A DNA stretch of 64,000 bases from a candidate division SR1 bacterium Aalborg_AAW-1 (GCA_001007975.1 CP011268.1:372001-436000); one strand, 5' to 3'; positions 15,247-26,112 are shown, counted from the first letter of the stretch. The notes: a model not told the origin generated them from the letters alone. Made by a program: numbers and translations.

Positions 15247-18200
15247 CTATAAAAAGTTTATCCCATCAATCTCCTCCATCACGCGTGCAGTATTGGTCAG
15301 TGCAACGATGAGCTTCTGATAGTGCATGATATCTTCATACGACAATACTTTCCCTTTACGATCTTTGAGTCGTTTTTGGGCTGGTTGATATCATCAGATG
15401 TAGAACTCTCGAGCTACTTGTGGTACATTATCAATATATTGCGTGGCATTGATCCATACTTTCCCAGTTACCTGTCATTGCGAGGAACGAAGCAATCCAT
15501 CGTCACCAGAAGCATCAAACACTATCTTCTCCACCTTATTATCTCCTCAGACAGGATAGGTCGTGATAAGTGTGTCACTCTGCGGATGTTCCATGAGGTG
15601 TCGGAGTCTCAATTCATGACCTTTCTCCACCAGCTGTCGGAACATCTCCTTATCCTTCGTAAACGGTACTCTCGGGAAGTCAATCTTGAGAAACTCCTTG
15701 TAGGTTTCACGATAGGTCGGACTATGAAGTACTGCATAGATATAGTCAAAAATATCTTCCGGTCAGACAGTGCTTCTCCCATCTCCCTGTCATTGCGAGG
15801 AACGAAGCAATCCATTAGGTGATTTGTCATCCCACTCCATCCCTAACCTCTCACAGATCCCCTGCACGATACTCATATCCATATTAACTGATCTGGTCAT
15901 CTCACCATCGAGTCATTTATTGTAGAGATAGAGAGGACTAAAGGTTGTTTCTCAAGTCAAAGCATGTCTACATATCATATCTTTTGATACCATTATATGC
16001 GATGAAGTATTTTTTGATTGCCTCGTAAATATTAAACTCAAATTAGGTTGTATAATATGAGAAGAGAGGCTTCTTGGCCAGGCCAAGAAGCCTCTGGCGC
16101 AGCCAGAAAAAATTGTATACCTGTCATCAAATAGACGATATAATATCTTAACAATGTGTGGATCGTTAGATAATACATCATTCTTTGCTCTAGATATTTG
16201 TCGATCTCTTCATTCTTTATTGATTGAATATTTAGTCTTAATATTATCTTCTGATAAATGCTTGAAATCATTTAAAACCATTTGAGCATCATTAACTGTT
16301 TCTCTAATCGTCAAAACATCGTTTTGTGTCTCTATACCAATAGATATACTGGAGAATAATTGATCAAGTTTAACACCATTATTATATTTTTCCTCTAAAG
16401 CAAAATCTTTAGGAACAAAAAAGTAGTACGGCTCTTTGGGAATGAGTTTTTCCCATTTAATATCTTCTATAGTTTGTATCTCTAATCTTTCATACTTTAT
16501 ATCCCTCTTACCATAACTATCATAATGATAAACACTTGCTAATTTCTTGCTAGTTGAATTTTTCACGGCAAAAATAATTGATACTCCTTGCATAATATCA
16601 AATACATTTTCATCCTTTCATCATTCAGGAGTGACTTCTTTTTTTCTACCATCTCCATGTAAATTATAGATATATATTTTATCGAAACTCTCCATAAGAG
16701 TCTTTCTCATCTGACGATATGTTACTCCATCAACATAGCTATTATTGGTAATAAATCAGATAATTCCTTCTTTATTATTATCGACAAAATATTGAGCAAA
16801 TCTAATAAATTTAACATAATCATCATCAATGTTTATTTTTCTTTCATTGAGATTTTTTTTATAATCTGCAATAAGATTTTGTATCCATTCTCATTTATTA
16901 TTACTACTCACACTATACGGAGGATTTCCCATCACCACCATGATAGGTTGCTCTTTCTTCACTTTACTGGCTTCTTCTGATTCTCTCGCCAACTGTGCAG
17001 AAAACAATGATCCAATATGATCATGTGGCTCTTCCAGTGAGTTGGTGAGGAAGATATTCAGACGTTCATCACTACTATCGATCCCGAGATGTTCAAGTGT
17101 GAGTCCAAGCTTGAGATGAGCCATCGTGTAACTCGCCATCAGGATTTCAAATCCCCAGATACGAGGAAGCAGGTCTTGTCCTACATATCCTGACCAAGCT
17201 CCTGCCTGTCCTGCGAAGTAGGTATCATGGATATATTTGATCGTCTCATCGAGGAATGTTCCCGTTCCTGTTGCTGGATCCAGGACTTGGACACGATGGA
17301 CTTGTTTTTTGATTTTTTTACCTTGTTCCAAGAAGCTATGCTCGATCTTACTTGTATCAGCCAATCCTCTACTCAGTCCAAATTCTGACTTAAGCAGATG
17401 GTCAACTCCTCTCACGATAAACTTCACCACCGCCTCAGGAGTATAGTAGACTCAGCGTTTTTTACGCATCGCTGGATCGTATTCTCACAGAAACGTCTCA
17501 TAAAAATGGATGATCGGATCATTTCTCCCTGTTTCTTTGTTGTATTGCTTGAGCAATCCTGCTACATCCGTATGGAGAAAAATATTCACCAAATCATCGA
17601 TGATATGAGCCACACGATCATCAAATTCATCATCATTCGCCATCTGACGAAACAACCATCTCACGAATGGAGTGGATTTGGGGATGAGTTTCTCCGCTTC
17701 ATAACGAGAGAAGGTATCCAAATCAGTATCATGTAATCTTGCCGCAAATAATCCATACGCGATCGTCTGCGCGTACATATCTGCAAACTGATCTTCAGTC
17801 AGGTCAGAAATCAACATATCTTTAAAAGTAAGATACTGACTGTACAGTCACGCTTGGTCTCCGTCTTCTTGGAAGATATGCTGGATAGCGTATTTGATCA
17901 GTTGTGCTTTCTGAGCCATGGCATGAGCGAGCTTAGCAGGAGAACTGATCGTCTGTCCACTATACGAGAGAAAATCTACCAACAATCTCTCCAACTTCAC
18001 AGTCGCATCTCCAAACAGATCTGAGGTGTTCCAGGTGATCGTCTTTTTGTCACAACTTCATAGTGAGACACTTTCGACCAATTTCCCTCCACGATAGAAC
18101 TTAAACGTCAGATTGTTCGTATAGACGAAGTTATCAAAAGCTGACAAATAACGACCGAGCTGATCACTATTTTTCTTCTCATCCAGATCTACATAGAGAT

Positions 18201-18429
18201 CTTTGGCTTCTATCCATCCGATATTGATGGTATTGTTCTTGGTGTCCTTGATCGTAAAATCTGGCATCCCTACTCCAGTGATACGCTGTGATTCATTGAG
18301 GGCAAGTATCTTAGGATTCAGTGATTCCAATAAGGTCTTCAATGCACTACGAAAACTATGTTCTGTACTCTGACCAGTATTAAATTCTGACTGAATGGAT
18401 GATATGTATGAAATGATAAGTGATGACAT
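15247..18429 (-). CDS. Single-chain restriction-modification enzyme (type IIG/ISP-like, Eco57I-type methylase)
   Basis: 1060 aa in one frame through TGA-Gly codons. N-terminal PD-(D/E)xK nuclease: MPDFTIK at about residue 55 and IEAKD at about 73-77. A helical region leads to an N6-adenine methylase with motif I VLDPATGTGTFLDE (about 382-395) and catalytic motif IV NPPY (about 502-505). The C-terminal third should hold the target-recognition part. One protein would methylate and cut its own site. Two copies of a 30-bp repeat and a long palindrome lie in frame in the C-terminal third (see repeats). No separate specificity or restriction gene is adjacent. Ample TGA-Gly use argues against very recent import from a standard-code bacterium. 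Active nuclease and methylase residues look intact. Confidence 0.9.
15471..15500. repeat. 30-bp dispersed repeat, copy 1, in frame inside the R-M gene
   Basis: Identical to 15786-15815. It begins CCTGTCATTGCGAGGAACGA. Read on the coding minus strand it encodes GLLRSSQGQ, where the second G is TGA. Very similar TGTCATTGCGAGGAACGAAG sequences are known as dispersed repeats in unrelated bacteria. Confidence 0.85.
15786..15815. repeat. 30-bp dispersed repeat, copy 2, in frame inside the R-M gene
   Basis: Exact second copy of the repeat at 15471-15500, 315 bp away (105 codons), in the same orientation and frame. It encodes the same GLLRSSQGQ peptide in the putative target-recognition region. Confidence 0.85.
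16066..16094. repeat. Perfect 29-bp palindrome in the R-M gene
   Basis: Two 14-bp arms (GAGGCTTCTTGGCC and its complement) around one A. A second small stem CTGGC-GCA-GCCAG follows at 16094-16106. It is GC-rich against an AT-rich background and is translated in frame (about residues 779-788, RGFLAWPRSL). It resembles a palindromic element inserted in coding sequence. Confidence 0.8.
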
Positions 18430-18514
18430 TGTTCTTTACAGATCATAAAACTTCCCATACTATAACTATCTTCATCATCCTCTGCAAGCTCAAAAACCTT
18501 CTGTCTCCTTCCTC

Positions 18515-18543
18515 TTGACATCCCCAAATCGAAAGTCTATAGT
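18515..18543 (+). promoter_or_regulatory. Sigma-70-type promoter for the 82-aa gene
   Basis: TTGACA at 18515-18520, a 17-bp spacer, and TATAGT at 18538-18543. This is a near-consensus promoter 35 bp before the ATG at 18578. Confidence 0.7.
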
Positions 18544-18577
18544 GGTGGTGTTTTTTTATCTCAGTATCAGAATCATC

Positions 18578-18826
18578 ATGACAAACGCTGAGTTTATCGT
18601 CATCTACAATAGTCGAGAAGATAATAAGTCATATCTATGATATTTTGATATCCATGAATGGAAGAATATCGAACAAAAAACCCAAGGCAACATCCACAAG
18701 ATGTTTATAATCCCTATGGCGTATGAAGACATCTCCCTCCTCAATACATTACAATGACCAGATCTGGCTCACAGACTTGTAGATCTCTTTCATGAACATG
18801 CTCAGAAAGTCATCTATGTAAACTAA
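18578..18826 (+). CDS. Small hypothetical protein
   Basis: 82 aa with two TGA-Gly codons. The N-terminus is beta-like (MTNAEFIVIYNSREDNKSYLGYFD) and the C-terminus helical and His-rich (AHRLVDLFHEHAQKVIYV). It is soluble, with no signal peptide. A near-consensus promoter lies upstream, between it and the divergent R-M gene, so a link to that system (for example a controller or inhibitor) is possible but has no motif support. Confidence 0.6.
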
Positions 18827-18834
18827 AAAATAAT

Positions 18835-18871
18835 TACAAAAAACCTCCTTTACTCTATTCAGTAAAGAAGG
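18835..18871 (-). terminator. Intrinsic terminator for the acidic small gene
   Basis: Minus strand: CCTTCTTTACT, loop GAATAG, AGTAAAGGAGG (11 bp with one G-U pair), then a T-rich run. Confidence 0.75.
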
Positions 18872-18882
18872 CATAAAGAGTT

Positions 18883-19113
18883 TTACTCTTCGTCATACTT
18901 AGCTAGCTCTTCATCGCACCATCTGAAAGCCTCTTCTACTACTTTCGTAGCTTCATCAGCCATTGCATCTTCATCATCACCTTCTAAATCATCAAGCCAT
19001 TCTACTTCTTCTTCCTCGACATTGAGGACAAATCGTGGATATTCGGTGTGAATTACAAACAGATCTTCTGGGAATTCAGAATTGTATGCCATCAAAAATT
19101 TTGGTAGTTTCAT
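18883..19113 (-). CDS. Small acidic hypothetical protein
   Basis: 76 aa from ATG 19113 (MKLPKFLMAYNSEFPEDLF). An upstream in-frame extension exists but is AT-rich and implausible. The body is strongly acidic (EEEEVEWLDDLEGDDEDAM) and ends in a helix with Trp, Cys and Asp/Glu. The 15 bp directly before the start match those before another small minus-strand gene (start 56542), which supports this start. The function is unknown; the size and charge recall small DUF-type regulators or DNA mimics, without proof. Confidence 0.65.
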   Translation of the reverse strand: MKLPKFLMAYNSEFPEDLFVIHTEYPRFVLNVEEEEVEWLDDLEGDDEDAMADEATKVVEEAFRWCDEELAKYDEE

Positions 19114-19233
19114 TTTTTTTATTTTTAGGGTTAGGTCATACTTATAAAGAAAATAATCACAAAAGTCAATACATGATAATGAAATCAAAAAGAAAATTAT
19201 CATGTCCTTAGGAGGAAGTATCACTACACAGCA

Positions 19234-20676
19234 ATGTTGCAGCTTGTTTTCAAAGTTTGTTTTTTTATACTTTTAATGATTTTACCGTTCTCCAATGTTA
19301 TGAAAGCACAGAGTTATACCACAACACCTGATCTCAAGACACCCTTTGCTCAGACCACGAGCTCCTCTCACAAGCTACGTACTATCCAAGAGTCAGAAAA
19401 TTATCTTTTTGTAAATCCCAGTAGTGTGAGACACGAGATTATCGGTATCGGTGGTGCGATCACTGATGCGAGTGCCGTCGTGTATGATGGCTGTTCATCA
19501 GAGATGAAAGCGAAAATCATGCAAGCATATTTTGATCCAGAGTATGGACTAGGATATTCAGTTGTTAGGACAACGGTCCATAGTTGCGATTTTTCTCCTG
19601 AAAGTTACTGCTATGTGAAAGAGTGAGACAAGGAATTAAAAAGTTTTTCGATCGAACATGATCTGCAATATCGTATACCGATGATCCAAGATGCGATAGC
19701 CACTGCTCGTCATAATCTTATGATCTATGCGAGTCCTCGAAGCCCGCCTGCATGGATGAAGACAAACAAGTCACTCTATCAATGATGATCTCTTCTTCCC
19801 AAGTACCATGATACTCGAGCACAGTATCTCCTCCGTTTTATACAAGAATATGAAAAAGTCGGGATCAATCTCCGAGGACTCACTATACAAAACGAAGCTG
19901 CAGCAAGTCAGAGACGAGAGTCTTGTCTCTACACAGCCCAAGAAGAGATAGTTTTTGCTCTCGAACATCTCCGTCCAGTATTAGATCAAGCTTGATATGA
20001 GAATCTGAAACTCATCGGACGAGACCACAATCGTGACTATATGTATCAGAGAGCAATCGCCTATCAGGAGTATCTGGACACACATCCTGAATTGCCAGTA
20101 AATGCTCTTCGAGGTATAGGATATCACCGATACGAGACGCGATCCAATTCCAAAGAATTATACCCTACAATTAGTGATATGGCTCGTGATTTTCCTGAGT
20201 TTGCGCTTGTCTTCACTGAAGGGTGTCAAGAAGGATTTGATGCCAAGAGATTATATGATCGATCGATAGGAAGAAGATATAGTGCAAGCTTAATTCGCGA
20301 TCTTCAACAAGGTACGTGCTTACGAACAGACTGGAATATAGTCTTGGATATGAACGGAGGACCAAACCATGCGGATAACAAATGTTTTGCACCACTTCAT
20401 GTTTTTCCTGAGTATGACATTATCCACTTCACTCCCTCATATTATCATATCGGACATATTAGTCGTTGGGTCACTCCAGAATCACACATCATCGGAATCA
20501 ACGCTAGCAAGAGTCATCTGATCTCTCTGGCAGCACAACGTCCTGATGGTAAGATAGTTATCGTCGTGAGTAATAAAGAAGATATTTCACATGAGTATCA
20601 TATTGTCCTCGACCAAGAAGTTATAACCCTAACCATTCCACCTCTGGCTATTCAGACGACGGTTATTGAATTCTAA
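19234..20676 (+). CDS. Secreted glycoside hydrolase family 30 (glucosylceramidase-like)
   Basis: 480 aa. A hydrophobic signal segment (VFKVCFFILLMILPFSNVMKAQ) opens the protein. The (beta/alpha)8 barrel follows, with GIGGAITDASA near the start, GLGYSVVRTTVHSCDFS, ASPRSPPAWMK, the acid/base in TIQNEAAA (Glu221) and the nucleophile in VFTEGCQEG (about Glu329). A short C-terminal beta domain includes ISLAAQRPDGKIVIVVSNKED. GH30 enzymes cleave beta-glucosyl, beta-xylosyl or beta-1,6-glucan links. Export suggests use on external or host glycans. TGA-Gly is used (for example YVKEGDKEL), so the gene is adapted to code 25. It is divergent from the acidic small gene. Confidence 0.9.
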
Positions 20677-20772
20677 AACATGCTTGCTTACGAAACACTT
20701 GCAACCATATAATATTTGCCTATCATAAAAACTAGGAAACCTGTATTTTTTACCTTCTTCATTCATACTCTT

Positions 20773-21444
20773 ATGACGATACAACAGACCAATCGAATCT
20801 TGTGATTAGGAATACTCATTATGTTAGCATTAAACGGTATGGCCTCAGCAACTGACAAGTTATGAATCTCAATCACCGATCTCAATACCTTCTTTCCATT
20901 TAATTTTATGCCTCCAGGACGAGCATTCATGGCATCATGGGGATTGATATATGTGGGACTATTAGTTTTCTTTGTGTTCTTCGTCCGTGCATCATACAAA
21001 ATAAATTCTCCTGACACGGACCACGTCAGATTCTCGAAATTGTTTGCTACGATCATTGGTCTCAATATCGCTTGGATCATAGCCACGACACAACAATGGT
21101 GGATAGCCAGTGTCATTATCATCATGGGTATGATGTATACACTCTATGAAATCATTAGACATCTTAACCAACATCCATCATCTTATAGTATACGAGGGAA
21201 ATTCTCTCGAGGGATCTATCTAGGATGGATTACTGTTGCTACTGTTGTCTTAGGGATATCACAGATAGTCTATTCTCTATGAACTCAAGGAGTAACACTC
21301 GTCCTTTCGAATAATTGGACTTATAGTATCCTACTCTTATGAGTCATTAAAAGTTTGTGAATCTACTATAAAATCCGTAATCCCTATACTCTTATATGGA
21401 GTCTGTTTGCACTGGGTGCTTGTACCTATGCTGCTTTCTGATAA
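20773..21444 (+). CDS. Tryptophan-rich sensory protein-like (TspO-related) membrane protein
   Basis: 223 aa with about six membrane spans. The segment NFMPPGRAFMASWGLIYVGLLVF resembles the TspO-type PPxxAFxIWGLIYLGL sequence, and LNIAWIIATTQQWWIASVIIIMGMM resembles the NxxWIxxWxxxxIxxSLxxM helix of larger bacterial relatives. TspO proteins bind porphyrins and sense redox or light state; the longer relatives are uncharacterised. The last Gly before TAA is TGA. It sits 96 bp after the GH30 gene on the same strand, and a terminator follows. Confidence 0.55.
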
Positions 21445-21460
21445 TCAATATATCACAATC

Positions 21461-21490
21461 AATCCTTAAGTTAATTCTTGAGGATTTTTT
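21461..21490 (+). terminator. Intrinsic terminator after the TspO-like gene
   Basis: AATCCTTAAG, loop TTAATT overlap and CTTGAGGATT form an imperfect 10-bp stem followed by six Ts. Confidence 0.7.
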
Positions 21491-21560
21491 ATATTTTCAA
21501 AAATAGAGATAAAAAAATCCCACCGAAGTAGGATTACTTTTAACTTATAACTATAAACTT

Positions 21561-24500
21561 TTAACCATACTCCTTATCTTTTCTTACAACAGGAAGAGTA
21601 AACTGAGTTATCTGACCAGGTGCAAGTGCATTCTGATCGATGACCGTTCCAGAGAGTTGTAGATCTTCAGTATTCAATCCAGACAAGACCGTATCGACTA
21701 CTCCTGTATTTACAATAGATCAAGTCTGTGTTTGTAGTACTGGTGGCGTACCTTTCAGCCAAGTTCGAAATTGTGACCAAAATCATGGCTGCGCTACCTC
21801 TCCAGAAACGGATACTTCTCCTGTTTCTAGTTGAACATCTCCCGTCAAGGTAACATCGGGTATATTTATATCACCACTCAATTCAATTGATGGAACTTCA
21901 ACATCTCATGTCAGGACAATATTAGGTACTTCAACATCTCCCGTTACAGGCACGTCAGGAGTATCAACACTACCGCTCAAATCAGATGTTCACCACTGTG
22001 GCCAAGCAAATTTAGTAGACCAGCTATGAGCAATAGTATCTTTCCATGTGACGAAACTATCCCAAGACCACGATGGAAATGGAAAGCGTTGTGTCCATAG
22101 TTCTCATACAGAATGTTTTCGTTGAACAAACATGTCTAAACTTGGCAATGGAAAACGTGAAGACCAAGAAGAACTGACACTATTTTTCCAATCAGCGAAT
22201 TGTTGTCGGAAAGAAAGTTTTACTTCTGAAATATTTGGCGGAGTAATATCTCCTGTAGTTGTTGAAATTTCGACATCTCCAGTCACCGTCACATCAGGAA
22301 GACTACCACCAGTCTGAACTACATCTGATGATGAAGTATTGAGACCAAGCCAATTCAAGAGTTGTTGTCCTAGTTCAAGAGATTGAGTCTGTGCTCCAGT
22401 ATCAATAACAGGATCTAGTTGTATTACTTGTCCAGTATTAACCAACGATCAACTTGTCAGTTCTCCTGAAGAAACTGTGCCTGTATGAATAATAACAGGA
22501 TCTGGTGACACTACTGATTGTCCATCAAAGAGTTGTTGTAAACTCTCCGTATCCAGATGATAAAACAATGCTTGTGTAATAATTTCTCTCTGTTCACGAG
22601 AAAGAAGCGCAAATTCAGATACTGTCATCTTGCCAGATTGTAAGTCTTGAAGAGTCTGCGATAGCCATGGTTTATCAAGCAAATCAGTATAGGATTGGAG
22701 CGTATCATAGTTATATACACGATGCAAGAAATTCATCAATTCATTCCAACCATCATGTTGCACACTTACCGGAAAATTATTAGCCAAAGCACGACCAAAC
22801 AATTCACTTGTCATAGTATCATCTGATATTTTCCATCGTGTATCCATAAGATGATTGGTGTAGATATTACCCTTCGTATATCCAAACGTATCGACCATCG
22901 TATCCCATAACGTAGCTGAAGGATGATGAGCAACCACATCGAAGAATTGCTGAATATCGCTTGTAGGCATCACCAATTCCATCTGATCTATCAATTCAAG
23001 ATGAGACAATACTACATCATCTGACTGAGTGAGTGTCGGGGCAAGCAGTGAAGGTCAAGCTGCTAATGCGCTGCTTCCTCCCGCTGACCAGTTCCAGAGA
23101 TATGATCACATCCATCCCAACACTCATGAACTTATAGCAACAACAGCACCATCTCGTAAGGCATTACGGAATGTCCAAAACCAGAATTTATATTTTTTAC
23201 CATCTATCAATTCATCGATACTATCATACTGATCCACGTATTCTTGTTCATACTTCCCATTTTTGGGAACAACTTGTTGCATCACATTCAGAAGATTATG
23301 AAAACGATACAGTGCCTGCTCTGAGTAGTGTCCATCTTGCACTATAAGAATAGAGAGATGATGATCTTGTGACCACTGAGCAATAGCATTCATCATGGCT
23401 ACATCTTTCTGAGTTTCATCATCACGAGCAAATGACATCACATAACTATAGAGACGTTTCGCATAGCTTGTCGATTCCCACATGAGCTCATGTCCAGAAA
23501 ATGGTATAACATCAAACCAACGACTCATGAGATGTTGTGCTTTCAGCGTATCATTCGTCGCTTGATCAGGATCAACCATCGTGTCATACAACTGAAGATA
23601 TTGAGTATGTTGTTCTGTATACGATGTATATCGTTGATTAAGGAGTTTCTGAATAATACCTAAATACTGGGATTGAGTTCTCGCTACTGCAAGTATTCAC
23701 CATACTATAGGTAAGATAACCAAGGTAGATCATCACAACCATAATGAAACAAGCACAATTCCAATACTCACTGCCAATTTCACATACCATGTACTCTTCG
23801 CCCATCGATATCAAAGTTTACCAAATCGTGTAGAATAAGGTGTTTGTGTAACTTCAACATATCCATAAGGCACAACAGCTGCTGTATCAAGGACTGCGCA
23901 TTCAAGCGTATATTGTGGTTCCAAAAAAACATATAATCTCGATGGATCATCAATAGCTGAGGTCATTGTTTCTAGTGACCATCCTGTCTCATAAAGCGAA
24001 ACAAAACGTGGAAAACGAGCAAACGTCCCCATATATTCACCACACATCTTCAATAATGTCTGATACGTATGTTTTCACTCAACCAACTGTTCAACGATAG
24101 CAATATCTGCACGCATACGACGCAGCTCTAAAAGCAAATCACTCATAAAGGGATCTTGTGATTGTAACACCATAGGCGCATTTCACTGACGCAATGCATC
24201 AACAACAACCTGAACCATCAACTCATCAGCCTGTCCATAATCTCTATCCAAAAACTGACCCTGTCCAAATAAATAATCATTAACGAGTAGAGTCATTTCA
24301 TCTCGAGACTCATATGAAAGCGATAATCAAATCGCAGATCTTGCCAAGAGGGCTTGATACTCTGGATCTAAAAGATGATGAGGAGTTACTTGATGTTCCT
24401 GTTCTATAAGCTTGGTAATATCTGTACGGATTTCTTGTTCAAAAAAATAAAACCACAAACGCTTATACCAGACCGTTTTCCAGTTCGCCGTAATACGAGA

Positions 24501-24572
24501 TTCTACCTGTTCATGACGTTGTTTTTGTATAATACGATTATCAGCAGACCAATGAGTAGAAATATGATACAT
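21561..24572 (-). CDS. Giant membrane-anchored protein with TGDV-type beta repeats, unknown function
   Basis: 1003 aa assembled through TGA-Gly codons from pieces that are all in one frame. The first 250 residues are soluble and charged, followed by a double hydrophobic region (LAVSIGIVLVSLWLWW and STLVILPIVWGILAVA). Next is a helical part with a later hydrophobic stretch (GAVVAISSGVLGWMGSYLWN). The C-terminal 350 residues are low in Lys/Arg and rich in Thr, Asp, Gly and Val, with repeats such as VTVTGDVEI, VPVTGDVEV, IVLTGDVEV, VTLTGDVQL and EVSVSGEV. The ATG at 24572 is chosen; a TTG precedes it. I do not recognise a family. The layout suggests an inner domain, one membrane hairpin and a repetitive outer tail. 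It follows the lipoprotein gene on the same strand. Confidence 0.7.
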
Positions 24573-24657
24573 CAAGCGTTTTGGGTTACAAATAAAACAC
24601 CTTGTTTCTATAAAATAATATATAATAATAATAACTTATGTCAAATGCAAGAGATTA

Positions 24658-24688
24658 TAAAAAAATTACCTTACACTAATAAGGTAAT
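24658..24688 (-). terminator. Intrinsic terminator after the lipoprotein gene
   Basis: Minus strand: ATTACCTTA, loop TTAGTG, TAAGGTAAT, then a T run (A run at 24658-24665 on the plus strand). Confidence 0.8.
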
Positions 24689-24714
24689 CTCTAACAGTCT
24701 CCAATATAGATTAA

Positions 24715-25263
24715 TTATTCACTTGTACCAACAGATGTTGATGGTGCAGCTTCTAATTCGTAACCATGTTTAGCAGCAAATGATGTTTGAATAGTTTCAA
24801 ACGTAGTATCCATCTCATCAAACGCTGCATTGATTTTATCTACGATAACTTTTTGTTCTGCCTTAAATGTTTCTTCACTCATCGTCTCATCATCAGCAAG
24901 TTTTTTCCATAATGCAACTAATTCTTTTTCTGCTCCATCCATAAGTTCAAGGTTTTTCTTTCCATAATCACGTGCTGCATCAATCAATGTGCTATCATCA
25001 CGATACGAACCTATTGTATCAAATTGAGCAACCAATCCTGACATAGTTGCAAGTGCTTGCACGCGTCTTTCTTCTATCTTATCAACATATTCTAATGATG
25101 TCTCTTCTCCGTAGACAGAATAATCATTATACACTTTATCAATATTATTCATTACATCAACAATACTGTCATTATACGTAACAGGATCTACTGATGACAT
25201 TGAACATCCAGTAGCAAATACTCCTACTGCCAAGAAAGCCAACAAACTAAGAATTTTTTTCAT
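24715..25263 (-). CDS. Predicted lipoprotein, helical
   Basis: 182 aa. The signal peptide MKKILSLLAFLAVGVFATGC ends in a lipobox (ATGC), so Cys20 should be lipidated. The rest is acidic and helical (IVDVMNNIDKVYNDYSVYG, GKKNLELMDGAEKELVALW). It uses no TGA codons, with GGA/GGT only. The function is unknown. It is followed by a terminator, so the giant gene downstream has its own promoter. Confidence 0.85.
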   Translation of the reverse strand: MKKILSLLAFLAVGVFATGCSMSSVDPVTYNDSIVDVMNNIDKVYNDYSVYGEETSLEYVDKIEERRVQALATMSGLVAQFDTIGSYRDDSTLIDAARDYGKKNLELMDGAEKELVALWKKLADDETMSEETFKAEQKVIVDKINAAFDEMDTTFETIQTSFAAKHGYELEAAPSTSVGTSE

Positions 25264-25401
25264 ATTAGAAAACTATAAAAAGTAAAAATAACATCACAGA
25301 ATGCTAATAAAATACTGTAACTATTCTACTCGATTATTACAAGCTATAATGATATCATAAGTGTAGATTTTATTCTACAAGAGAACAATGATGTATTAGT
25401 A

Positions 25402-26112
25402 TTGCAAATATCTTATCAATACATTATAGTTGATAACTTATACCTTATAATTTCTTATATGTTTTTTTATCGCTTTGGTTCAAGCATAACCAACAATATT
25501 ATTCAATCTCCACCACAACATACAAAACCTGGAGATCTTATTTTTGATGGTGAATGGTATTATCTGAATCTTGGAGATGAAATTGCTCGACCAGAACAAT
25601 GATATACAAACCAAACCATCACGATCAGTCAGAATATTCCTTCTTTGTGCCACAACAGCACCATAACGTTCATTCATCGAATGGTCAATGAACGATTTAG
25701 TAGCTATAATAAAGTTATTCCTCTTTTTTTATGAAGCGAGATCACCACTCTTCTTAAACATAAAATCAACAAGAAACAAAAACTAGAGAAAAAAAATCAG
25801 CAACTTTTTCTCTTCCCTAGCATTCTGAGCATACAACAATATCTCAATAATCATCCAGAAATAAACAACTCTCTCGTACTCAGCTGATCCTCTACTACAG
25901 TACAGAAAGCAAAAGCCTACCGATCTTTATCAAACCATACTGAACAGACACTTCTCTGTACCCATTCCCAGATATTTCAAAATCGACATAATCTGACCCA
26001 TATTCACGTCATGGATCCACATTCTCCGTATTATCACACCTTCCAAGAACCCAGATATACGATCACTACTGTGATAGAAAAGATGAGAAAAATATATAAT
26101 ATTATACATTAG
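25402..26112 (+). CDS. PriA-like helicase-fold protein lacking Walker motifs
   Basis: 236 aa from a TTG at 25402; an ATG at 25459 (217 aa) is an equally possible start and has TATAAT 11 bp before it. The C-terminal half aligns by eye with the first helicase domain of PriA: QQLFLFPSILSIQQYL (PriA: VLVLVPEISLTPQ), LVLSGSSTTVQKAKAYRSL (LHSGLSxxER) and TLLCTHSQIFQNRHNLTHIHVMD (VVGTRSALFxPFxxLxLIIVDE), ending EPRYTITTVIEK (xPRYxxRDVA). The GSGKT P-loop is absent and DEEH is replaced by DPHS, so it is probably not an ATPase. It may be a degenerate replication-restart protein. It overlaps the convergent NUDIX gene by 4 bp. Confidence 0.55.
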
